A DNA stretch of 64,000 nucleotides, from NCBI GenBank assembly GCA_022559845.1, contig CM040126.1:141430064-141494063 (forward strand). Reading direction: 5' to 3'. Position 1 is the first letter of the stretch. The number at the start of each line of letters is the position of its first letter. Of the stretch, positions 9,146 to 19,336 are shown piece by piece. The notes beneath the pieces are model-generated. The model was not told where the DNA came from and did not search any database. It was given only the letters and a program-made list of their open reading frames with translations. Both the position numbers and the translations under genes were made by a program. Source of the DNA: Amorphophallus konjac (lineage: Eukaryota > Streptophyta > Magnoliopsida > Alismatales > Araceae).

Positions 9146-11438
9146 ATGCCCCCTCTCATGGTTTTTGATGGTTCCAACTTCAGCACTTGGCTGGGAGGCC
9201 CATGCATTTACATGAACTCCATTGATTTTAATCTATGGAGTCTTGTATCTAAAGGCCCACATGAAATGCCTCATGATCAGACCAAGTGGTCTAACGAGGA
9301 TAGATTAAAGAACCGTGATAATCTCATTGTTCTTAATATTTTGATAGCTACAGTTAATGCTGACTTATTTCCATTTGCTTTCAGGTGCACATCAGGAAAA
9401 GAAATCCTAGATGCGATGATTGCCAGTCATGAGAAGAAGGAAGAAGAATGCCTCATGGCAAAGAAGGGTGATCAGAACTATGTTCAACAGGAAGAAACAT
9501 CATCTCAGGTAAGCTCTGGATCCGAAGGAATTTCGTTTCATGATTTAATGAATAAGAGCTTACTGATAGATATAAGAAAATGAAAAAGAAAAATAAGAGG
9601 CTAAAAAGGAAGTTGAACAAAACGTGCCCAATACCTCTTATGATTGTTCATCATGTAATAATTGCATATCATTGAAGGAATTGAATGAAAATCTTTTATC
9701 TGATGTTGTGTGGGACAAAGATTTGATTGCATCTTTAAAAGAAGAAAATAAGAATCTCCTAGATAACAACTCTGGAATGGAGAATGAAGAGATTGAAAAT
9801 TTGAAAGTTAAAAATGAAGAACTTCTAATGAAATTGCAAGAGCTGAATAAGATCAACTCTAAAGTAGGACTATTGAAACTTGAGAATGATGAACTTCAGA
9901 AGAACAATGAAAAATATGAAGCTAAAATAAAGTAATTCAAGGAGAAAGCTTCACACATATGTTCTATAGAGTCAGCCTGCGATAAATGTCCTCTCCTAAA
10001 GGAACTTAATGAAGGTCTCCACCTTGATATTGAATGGCAGAGGAAATTGATTGCCTTTCTTAAAGAAGAAAACAAAAATATGTTAGATGAGAAACTCGAA
10101 TTTGAACAAAGAGAAGAGAAACTGATTGAAAGACTGGACTCAATATCTAGTAGTGAAAAACATGAGGAAGAAATTGAGAAATTGGTAAAGGAGAATGAAA
10201 ATCTCAAAGAACATAATAAAAAGCTCATGGTCTTGAACACTGTCATGTCAGAAAAATGGTTGGCTATTAAAAAAGAAAAATGTGTCATGAATGAAAATAA
10301 AGCTGACAGTGAACAAAAATTGAAACAGGAAATAAACACACTCAAAAGCTTGAATGATGTTTTACAACAACAAGTAATTATCTGTGAATCTGACATTGCT
10401 TGTTATGAGGTTGAAATTGTATCTCTAAAATCTGAAATTCAAGACCTAAAAAATTCTATGTCTAAATTTGTTAAGGGAAATGATAATTTGGATAAAATTC
10501 TTGGAACTAAAGTGAGTTTCCAAAAACAAGACTTGACTACAATTCAGTCCATGAGAATCAATCTGAAAATAAAAAGCTTACTACTTTTATGAGATGTTCT
10601 GAGGTATCCAAAACATATATCTCCACCTCTTTTTCAATTCACTGCTCAAAGAACTAAAAACCAAAATAAAAATTTGAAAAAGATAGGAAAATAAAAAAAG
10701 AATGTGGATCTGAATAAATTCAAAGCTATTTCTGCTAGTCATGTTAATTCTGTAAATTCTGTGGATTTTGGTAGTTCAGTGCATGTTGCTCATAGGTCTC
10801 CTACTTACTCACATGCACATAGAAAAATTGTTTCATGTCATTATTGTGGTAGGGCAGGGCATGTAATACATGACTGCCATGTTATGAAATCTGATGACAT
10901 GTCTGCATCTAAGAAACTGAATGAATTTAAAAATGTCAATAATCATGCTGTGTAGAAAAAGAAAATTCAATGCTTTCACTGTACACTATTTGGGCATATA
11001 ATGCATGATTGCTGGTTTCGTAAAAATGTTGAATCAACAGCTCAAAGAAACTTTACTGATCAGAGAAGGCCAAATCTGTTTTCAAACAAAAGGCCTCATT
11101 GCTTAAACTACAAGAGAATTGGCCACATAGTCCAGGACTGTTGGCATATGGGAATGTTGTCTATGCTCCATGATAGAAATGGCAGAGCTAATGCCATCCC
11201 ACAAAAATACTCTACAAATGCATCAAAGAAGAACATGAATGCATTTAACTTATGTCATTATTGTAGGAATGTGGGGCATGCAATGAACAGGTGTTTTACT
11301 ATGAAATTTGATGATTTGAGTGCTCAGAACACTTGGAGTACACCTTTTAGAGGTGTAACTCATCTGACAGGACCTAAGAACTCTTGGGTTCTAGACATTC
11401 GAGATAAATCTTTGGTTGCAGGTGTGCCTTGGGGCTGA
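9146..11438 (+). pseudogene. gag of element B (broken)
   Basis: The first frame, from the ATG at 9146, opens with a DUF4219-like segment (FDGSNFSTWL) typical of copia-type Gag, then shifts frame between about 9540 and 9624. Later segments in one frame are cut by stops near 9933, 10592 and 10955. The middle (9624-10590) is rich in Glu, Lys, Leu and Asn and is predicted coiled coil. The end carries zinc knuckles: CHYCGRAGHVIHDC near 10836, CFHCTLFGHIMHDC near 10970, a copy that lost its second Cys near 11100, and CHYCRNVGHAMNRC near 11253. The usual UBN2 domain is mostly missing. The frame ends at a NSWVLD segment, where Sirevirus Gag meets protease. No integrase, reverse transcriptase or RNase H follows. 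Confidence 0.8.
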
Positions 11439-11480
11439 AGAATAAAAAGGGGTAAATAAGCCAAGGCACATGAATATGGT
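11420..11480 (+). other. Inverted repeat at the gag-protease junction, element B
   Basis: GTGCCTTGG and CCAAGGCAC form a perfect 9-bp inverted repeat about 31-33 nt apart, ending just before CATG. Element E has the same pair at the same place. The right arm matches the codons of the Ser-Arg-His-Met segment that opens Sirevirus protease, so it may be protease remnant rather than a selected hairpin. Confidence 0.55.
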
Positions 11481-12436
11481 ATACCCCATTTCTGTTATTT
11501 ACAGGTTTGATCATTTAAGCTTTCAATATTTTTTATTGCATATCATGATTAATCTATTTATCTGAATTTCATGCATTCATCTAAATATGTTCCATGCATC
11601 CATTGTTTTTGAACGCATATATTGAATAAAGTGTGCTCATATCATATTGATAGTAGATTGCACATGGTTGATGCCTGTAATGAATTCACTGAAAAGATCT
11701 GAACTGCATAAGGTCGATATCTATATGATGTTTCATGCACAAAATGTCCATCTGCATACATGACATGCACACACATTTACAATTGCATATGCTTAGCATA
11801 ATTCATTGAAAATCTGATAGGAATGCATTTGCATCACATTGTCATGAATGACCCAGAGGTATATCAGATGGAAATTGCCCAAGGGCAGATAAAGTCTGCC
11901 TGGAAGATCTGACCATGTGTGAGGTGGTCTTTTGGACCTAATTACTTCGCCTAGTACCATGGGTAAATTTTCACATAGGGTAGTCTAGATGATCATGAGC
12001 ATGAATCATAAAACCCCATGCTTAGCTTTCATTGCATATGTTGCATATAGTCAGGGGAAGTTAATTAGGATAATTCTTGTGTCACATACATATATGTTTA
12101 GATTATATCTCATGCATACGCATATGTGATCATTGGTATCAATCAGTCCCATGCATGATCTTCATGTCATATATGATGGTTAAATGCATTAAGTTAGGGG
12201 GAGTCAATGCATATGTATACATTTAGTTCATTGCATATCATTCACACAGAAAATACCAAAAGATAGATTGATTCCAAGAGAACATATTGTTGAATTTCAG
12301 TCCAGTTCAGTCGACCAACATTTCCCATTCTGGTCAACGGATGCTCAGAATTCTCATCTGAATAACATATGTTTTGCTTCTTGGTTTAACTCTCAACTGC
12401 TGAACTCTGAAAGATGACACTCTCCAAACACTGCAA
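11481..12436 (+). mobile_element. Element B, post-gag non-coding region
   Basis: AT-rich, rich in GCATATG-like words, with no supported gene. It contains the structured block at 11858-11964 and a GGGGGAG tract near 12196. It is cut at 12436 by element C. The 3' LTR of B is not recognised anywhere in the window. Confidence 0.55.
11858..11964 (+). other. Conserved structured block, copy in element B
   Basis: Hairpin GGCAGA(11884-11889)/TCTGCC(11895-11900) with loop TAAAG. GGTC(11926-11929) can pair upstream with GACC(11911-11914) or downstream with GACC(11935-11938), but not with both. The block ends with CGCCTAGTACC, as in the A copy. Confidence 0.5.
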
Positions 12437-12535
12437 TGTTGTGCCCCTTAGGCACAAGAATATGATATTTTGTTTTAATGATAGCAACACAGTGATTGTG
12501 CTTAGTATACATTGCCTTGCTGCATTGCATGCGTT

Positions 12536-13710
12536 CAAAGTCAGTACATTGCTTAAGTCTGAACAGGGTATTTCATGCATGCTATCAAGCCAGCACAAGT
12601 CCATACATCCGCATGCTATCAAGTCCACACAGTCTATACATTCTGTTGCATCGCATGCTTGCCTTATGCATGCATAGTCTATACCTTCTCTGCTGATGTC
12701 TTTATGCTGCAGCTCATTAAGTTTGTACATTCTTCAGGTGCATCATCTCAGCAAGTCTATACATTGGACTTGAGCATATAGGAAGTCTGTACAGCCCATG
12801 AAATAATGCTAAGTCTCAAAGTCTGTACAGCCTTTTGCATTGCACTTAAAGTCTATACATTGGCAAGTCTGTACATCGGCTTGTTCATGCATTCATCTCA
12901 AGTCTGTACATCACCAGCTGAACTGAGCAAAGTCTACACATCCGATAGTTCAGCTCATGGCTAAGTCTGTACAACTAGTGCACATGTTAAGTCTATACAT
13001 TGCATCTTTACCTACGTTCAGAACGCCAAGTCTGTACATTGGGCTATCACACAAAGTCTATACATCCTTAGCTAGAACTGTGCAAGTCTATACACCGCTG
13101 CATTGGCCAAGTCTATACATCGCCACTTGTTCATGCATGTTAGCAAGTCTATACATTGACTGTGCATTCATTTGTCTGGCTGCAGAACACTAAGTCTATA
13201 CATTAGCACTGTAGCATGCACGAACTCTAAGTCTGTACATTGAGTGTCTCAGGTTGCGTCTCATGCTAAGTCTGTACATCGCATCGCATCCACCGTCTCA
13301 ATTAGCGTCTCGATAGATATTTGATTTAAAGTCTGTACAGCCCAAGTCTGTACATCCATCCGTCTCATTCAGCGTCTCATGTGCATACGCAAAGTCTGTA
13401 CAGCCAGTGCATCCTGCGTCTCACCCAACGTCTCATGCAAGTATGTACAGCCATGTGAGCATCAAGTCAGTGCTTGTTAAGCTGCATCTCATTTATCGTC
13501 AATGTACATACTTCACCATATGCATACTGCAGCATGTGCTATCAAGTCTATACACTCATAACTCTAGCATGTGCATTCTGTGCTTCAAGTATTTCCACGT
13601 CTGTACATGCTTTGTCTTCGCATTGCAAAGTCCATACATTACAAACTCTACACACTGCATTACACACTTCAGGTGGCAAGTATGTACATTGTCCAGAACG
13701 CAAAGTCTAT
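12536..13710 (+). repeat. Spaced-core array (AAGTCTRTACAT) in U3 of LTR C
   Basis: Same 12-bp core as in LTRs A and E, roughly 35 copies, less regularly spaced (about 25-50 bp). A second motif, CGTCTCA, occurs between cores in 13250-13490. The rest of the LTR is not alignable to A or E by eye, so the core is shared between otherwise diverged families. Confidence 0.85.
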
Positions 13711-13808
13711 ACAACCATTGTGCATTCATTCTTGATGTGCACACTTTGCTTACTCAAACTAATAATTCTCTCTGTCTAACAGGTACTGTTCGTGAAGCTT
13801 AATGAAGG

Positions 13809-13910
13809 CACGTGATCCGAGGCTGAAAGGGCTGACAGGATGATGACACGTGGAGGAACCTTTTGGGCGGGAAATGTGGAAGACACACGCCCTAGCTGCT
13901 GCTATATATA
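13809..13910 (+). promoter_or_regulatory. Promoter of LTR C: two G-boxes and TATA box
   Basis: CACGTG at 13809-13814 and 13847-13852, then TATATATA at 13903-13910. The first G-box context (GGCACGTGATCC) is the same in E, and between the two boxes both read as GAGGCTGA with minor changes, so this promoter segment is more conserved than its surroundings. Confidence 0.7.
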
Positions 13911-14369
13911 TGAAGCTTCTTCCTCAGGAGAAGTCTAATCGTGATAAAAAGTAGCAGAGGCAGAGTGAGAGCTTCCACGATCCAGCAGAAGAGAAAAGAA
14001 AGAGAAGAAGGAGAGAGTTGAGAGAGAGAAGACTTGAGAGAGATGTTCCTCAGATCTTTGGTTGAAAACCAGATCTGAGTATTGCTCACTTGTTTGAGCT
14101 ACATTCCCTGCAGGGATACATTTTATTTTGTTTTTGTTTTATTTTTTGAAACTCTTGTGTTCAAGCTGTTAGTCAGCGTTTGCGTGTGGAGGATTCCACT
14201 AGACGGCTAAGCTGTAATGCCCAGCGGTTTTGCAGAGGAGGATTCCTCTGGACAGAAAGCTGTGAGGCTCAGCAGGCGAGGTGGATACCTCGGACAGCAA
14301 GCTGTGAGGCTCAGCAGGTTGTAGGCAAGCTGTGAGGCCCAGCGGTTCAAGCTGTGAGTCAGCAATAAT

Positions 14370-14421
14370 CCACACTCGAGTTGAGTGTGGGGTGGAAGTA
14401 GGTCTGGAGGACCGAACCACC
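14370..14421 (+). other. Twin conserved RNA hairpins, LTR C
   Basis: Hairpin 1 is CCACACTC(14370-14377)/GAGTGTGG(14383-14390). Compared with CCTCACTC/GAGTGAGG in A and E, one T-A pair is swapped to A-T in both arms. Hairpin 2 is GGTGG(14391-14395)/CCACC(14417-14421). Confidence 0.65.
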
Positions 14422-14657
14422 TAAAAATATCTTGTCTACTGTGTGATTATTTTATGGTTTGCATCGCTTCTATATTTCTGTTCTTTGCGCAATAGATGTT
14501 TGCTTAGGACGGTTCTTCAGTTCTGGCTAGTATTTACTTTGTGCCCTCTATCTGTTCAGCATAAGTTTTCATTCCGCATTTGAATCTGCTGCAGTAGTTT
14601 TTAACGGGTGACCGATCTATTCACCCCCCTCTAGATCACCTTTAGCGTCCCAAGAAT

Positions 14658-14669
14658 TGGTATCAGAGC
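14658..14669 (+). promoter_or_regulatory. Primer-binding site of element C
   Basis: TGGTATCAGAGC, complementary to the 3' end of initiator tRNA-Met, two bases after the LTR. This is the usual primer of copia elements. Confidence 0.92.
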
Positions 14670-14705
14670 CTAACTCTTTGTGCAGGACTAACATCCTAAA
14701 GAGGA

Positions 14706-17171
14706 ATGGCCATGGATGCTAGAGGGTTAACAGCAGAGGGACAGTCCACTACGAAGCCACCATTCTTCGACGGATCCAACTACCCATATTGGAAGAATCG
14801 GATGCAGGTCTTCCTCAGAGCCAAAGATTACGAGTTCTGGAAAATTGTGAGCAAAGGTCCTTATGAGCTACATGAGAACGAGGAATTGTGGATCAGAGAA
14901 GAAATCCGGAAATCTACTCTGAATTGGAGCACCATCAACGCCATTCAGTGTTCACTCCATCCCACTGAATTTGATAGAGTGTCATCCTACAAGACGGCAA
15001 AGGAGATGTGGGATACCCTTGAGGTCATTTATGAGGGAACGTCTCAAGTGAGAGAGGCACGGGCTAATATGTTAGTGACAAAGTATGAAGCATTTCGGAT
15101 GAATCCCGGTGAGACAGTGACCGAAATGTATGCTCGTCTGACCATCATAACAAATGGTCTAGAAATCTGGGAAAAAGTTATACTGATCATGAAGTTGTAA
15201 GGAAGATCCTTCGATCGCTGACTCCAATGTGGCATACCAAAGCGACTGTGATTGAGGAGTCAAGAGATTTACAAAAGATGAAACCTAATGAGCTGATAGG
15301 CTCTTTGATGGCGTACGAGATGAATCTTCTACAAGCTGAAGAGCTCGAATACAAGAAGCCTATTGCTCTGAAGGCCAAGCATAGCTGTTCAAAATAGTCC
15401 AGATGCAATGGATCATCCAGTGATTGGAGCCTATCTGGATCGGAGCTTGAAAAGGATGAACTAGCTATGATTACAAGAGAGTTCAGAAGATTTCTTAGAA
15501 CAGAAGGGAAAAATGTCTACAGAAAACACCACAGCAGGAAGTAAAATAGGTATAAATTTAACCCTGCTGAAAAATCTGACGATAATACTTGTTATCATTG
15601 CAGGAAGACTGGCCATATGAAGGCTGATTGTCCAGAGTTACAGAAAATCAAAGGAAGACCATGGAAGAAAGCGCCAAAGGGAAAGGCCATGGTCAGTACA
15701 TGGAGTGATGAGGAAGAAGGCACGCTGAGCACTTCCTTAGATAGTGAGAAACAAGAAAAGGACATCTGCTTGATGGCCAAGAATGGAGAAGAAGAAGAAG
15801 AGTCTGATCAGGTATCATCCCCTTTCGAAGATTATACTATTTCTGATTGGGAAGATGCTTATGGAGAACTGTTAGATAAAGCGAATGATATTAAGAAGGA
15901 AAACAGACTCTTGAAGAAGAAAATGAATTCTTTGGTTAATGATAAAACACTTTCTGATAAAGTTGCATGTTTACAATCAGAGAATGACAAATTGAAAAGT
16001 GCATGTTCTGATTTTGATGAATTAAAGCATGTTTTGATTGATTGTAGGAAAGAAAATGAGTTGCTGAAAAATGTCATTGATGAGTTGAAATTGTTAATTC
16101 AGAAATTTGAAAATGAAATAAAGATTTCAACTGAAAAATATGAAGCTATCTTGTCAGTGAATGCTGAATTGAAGAAAACTATTGAAAATCTGGAAAATGA
16201 AAATTCTGACAAAAAGAAAATCATTGAAAGCATGACCCAAGGAATAGAAAATCTTAATGCCTTGCTAGGGCTAAAAGTCAACTTCAGAAAGGAGGGTCTC
16301 GGTTTTAATCCCTCAGCTAAAAATAGTTTTGAACTGAAAACCATTTCATTCGTGGGAGAAAAGAATAAAGGACCACTCATAAAAATGGTCAATGAAAAAT
16401 CTGGTTTCAATAATGTAAAATCAAAGGTGTCCAGTGCTAAGGACAAGGGAAAGCAGAAAGTTGTAGAGCCTAGAGCTGCATGCTCTTCTCCCAAGGGTAA
16501 GTCCAAGGCTAGGGGTCAGCCAGCTAGCACATCAAAACCCCAGTCCAAGGCTGCTAAGTCTCCACCACCATCAACTGCTCAGAAAAAGACCCAATATAAG
16601 TCAGTACAGAAACCTAGAGGGTCAAAGGTGGCAGGGAGACCAAGTGTAGCTAGGAACCAGTTTGCACATCCCTGTTTCCCTCGAGCCCAATTCTATCATC
16701 ACATTCATTCACAACCACTTAATAGGTTTGGGTGGAATCCTGTATACATGAGGTCTAGGTATCAAAATTTCCACATTCAGCCCTATAGTTCTCAGCCAGC
16801 TAAGAGATGGGATAGTCACTTTAGAACATGGAGTCCTAGTCAATAGGTGTTCTATGGTCAGCCTAGGACCAATTTGGGCCTTCCAGTACACTCATTGGCC
16901 AAGGCACTGGCAGAAAAATAACAATGTTTCTAATAAAATGAATGCCAGGACTACACAAAAACCATCACAGCACCAGAAAAAGAAAGCTAAACCTGTTTGT
17001 GCTAAGAAAAAGAAAAATAACAAAAAGAACTCTCAAGCTGTAGAATCCACCAAACCATTCACTTTCACACAAGTGTGGATCCCTAAACAGCTTTTGTCAT
17101 GTTTTCACTCTCACATATCTGCTTCTGTCTTGGGGCCCAAACTATCTTGGGTTCCAAAATCTGCTCCCTAA
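14706..17171 (+). pseudogene. gag of element C (broken)
   Basis: The first segment (14706-15200) has the DUF4219 signature (FFDGSNYPYWKNRM) and the start of UBN2 (LEVIYEGTSQVREARANMLV). A one-base shift near 15165 moves the rest of UBN2 to another frame, and stops occur near 15397 and 15546. A single zinc knuckle CYHCRKTGHMKADC sits near 15594, followed by an acidic linker, a DWEDAY motif, a long coiled coil (15880-16270) and a basic, Ser/Pro-rich tail. A further break near 16846 leads to 16854-17171, which ends in LSWVPKSAP, the usual Gag end before protease. Order: DUF4219, UBN2, one CCHC, coiled coil. B and E differ in having no full UBN2 and several knuckles after the coiled coil. Confidence 0.88.
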
Positions 17172-17440
17172 GTGTGTTTGCATGTATGCCTGGTAGCCGG
17201 GAACAAAATGATGAAACAAGAATAGCTACTCCAGGCATATGACAAGAGGTAGGGCCAAAAATTCTAAAAGCTGAAAGAAATTGGAGGCCTTGTCAACAAT
17301 CTGATGCAACACCAAGGGTAAAAATAAATCAGTCAGGTAAAGCAGGTAAGTGATTTACCTTCAGAATTGAAAAAGTCATGTTGATTTGGTTGTTTAATTT
17401 CTGATGTTCTCTTCTTGTCTAACTGATCAGTCTGCATTCC
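17172..17440 (+). pseudogene. Vestige of protease start, element C
   Basis: Short, frame-shifted fragments resemble the start of copia protease: a YSRHMTR segment near 17230 and an IEKVMLI segment near 17366. The active-site Asp is not visible and stops are frequent. Downstream nothing resembles integrase or reverse transcriptase, so pol ends here. The reading rests on very short matches. Confidence 0.4.
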
Positions 17441-19336
17441 AGACTCAGCTACTGAATTTAATTCTGCACATATCTGATGCTCTTCTCTTGCCATTTATTG
17501 CACTGTGTACATAAGATGCTAGATGCACTGCACAACCACTTTTGTAGTCAATGCATACCCTGCATCGAGTTTACTTAAACACAAGTTCATGGTTGTTCAT
17601 ACATTGCATCGAGTATGCTTCTCTCATGTTTGTGCATGTATGTACTTTGCACTGAGCTCACTTATTCATGTGTTGCACTGAGTTTGTATGGTTCATTTAA
17701 TGCATATAGTTGATGCATGTGTCTAATGTCTGCATATATCATTTGCATCAAGGAAGTTGTTTAATGCATATAGGACTGCTTTGCACTGCATTTCTTTGCA
17801 TGACCAGTATGGTATATAGGGTCCAGTCTTCATATAGAGCAGTGTACTGCATATCATTGAATTTGAAAATTTTAAAAATAAATGACTCATTGCATAGCAT
17901 TTTTTTTGCATCATGGTGTCAGGGGGACCTGAGAGTTATGTTCAGTACGTTGAATCTTTTTCACTCCTCATTATTCCCACTCACTCCATTCATAATCTTT
18001 GACATCAGATGCTCTTGGACTTTCATGCCTATTGCTATCACTTTTTAACAATTTCCATCATTTCCCTAACCTTCACTGAACAACAGTATTGCTTCTGGTT
18101 TAGTGCATTGAGCTGTGGTCATTGCAATTGTTCATTTATAAGAATCACACTTGCAAATTGAGAGGAACTAAAGGTTTAACCTTTATAAATTGAAGAGTTA
18201 AGTGTCTGCAGCTCAGAACTTGAGATAAAAGAAAACTTTTATAGCTCTTAATCTTTGTCTCATGGTTAGAATAGAAAAAGTTTTTTTTAATGCCTGAAAG
18301 TGTTAAACTGGAAATGTTTAGAAAATGTAAATAAAGTGTGTACTATTTTTTAAACAATCACTCTAAAAGAAATAAGGGCAGTAGTAAATAAGATCATCAA
18401 TGTAAAGAGCTGAACACAGTGACAGAGCAATGGCTGAATTGCACTAAGAAACTGTGATCTCCTCCAAAGAAGCAGGAGAATTCATAAGTCATGAAGTGCT
18501 TCAGACTATCTCTGTTCATAGGGTCAAATCGATAGGAGGAGTCTTCACCAAGTAACTGGGGGTACTGGCCTCTGATCAAGGTGTGCCCTTAATGTCAAAG
18601 GTGAAAATTGTTCCTTGTAGGTCTTGATCTGAAATAGATCTAGTAGTTTATGCCTAGTAACTGGGGATACCTGCCTCTGATCAAGGTGTACACCTAATGT
18701 CAACAGCATAAATGCCGCTGGTCTATTCACTTAGCTCAGTTTCTGAAAAATTAAAAAAAAAGTGAAAAATAAACTGTTGTAACCCTTTGAAATAAAAAGT
18801 CATTGAGTGTAAATTTTTTTTTCTCAATACATATTCATGTTACCTTTCTTAAACTTCCATGTTTAATCACAAAGGGTATTGTTTCTGACTTATCTATTCA
18901 AGCCATGTGCCATAGATTCATTGCTATAAATGGAGTCTATAACTCTTTTTCAGTGGTCAGCTGCTTTACTCTATCTTTATCACTGTTAAACCTTAATTCT
19001 TTCAAGACCATAAATTACTGGTTCTTATACTTTAACAGTTGTCTATAATCATGCTCACTTTCTGAACCAATGCATCAGTTGTTGTCTGTTGACCCTCCTA
19101 CCTTCTCTACCTTTTGATTATCTGTTTCATCCATCCATATTCCTTCTCAAATGGGGAGAAATAATTTCAGGGGGAGTTATTCATTCAGGGGGAGTTTGAG
19201 CTGTTCTAAGGAAAATCTGCAATGTATTCTGCATGTTGCACTCATGTTTTTCTTTCTTTTTGATCATGTCAAAGGGGGAGAAAATTTGGTTGGTGACTCA
19301 CTGTCACTTTGTTGCCATCATCAAAAAGGGGGAGAA
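17441..19336 (+). mobile_element. Element C, non-coding region and polypurine tracts
   Basis: AT-rich, no gene supported. It holds a truncated copy of the structured block near 17766-17830 (GGTATATA follows GCATGACC as in A). It also has a repeated TAACTGGGG-A-ACTGGCCTCTGATCAAGGTGT motif (near 18553 and 18657) that recurs in A (near 2003, 2109) and E (near 35608). GGGGGAG tracts occur at 19170, 19188 and 19274, and the working tract is at 19322-19336. Confidence 0.6.

Larger units (their letters stand above)
12437..14655 (+). repeat. 5' LTR of element C
   Basis: Starts TGTTGTGCCCC and ends CCCAAGA just before the primer site (the 3' copy ends CCCAACA). It contains the array 12536-13710, two G-boxes, TATA at 13903, a leader with AAGCTGTGAGGCTCAGC modules (14165-14360), twin hairpins 14370-14421 and a C-rich tail. 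Confidence 0.9.
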
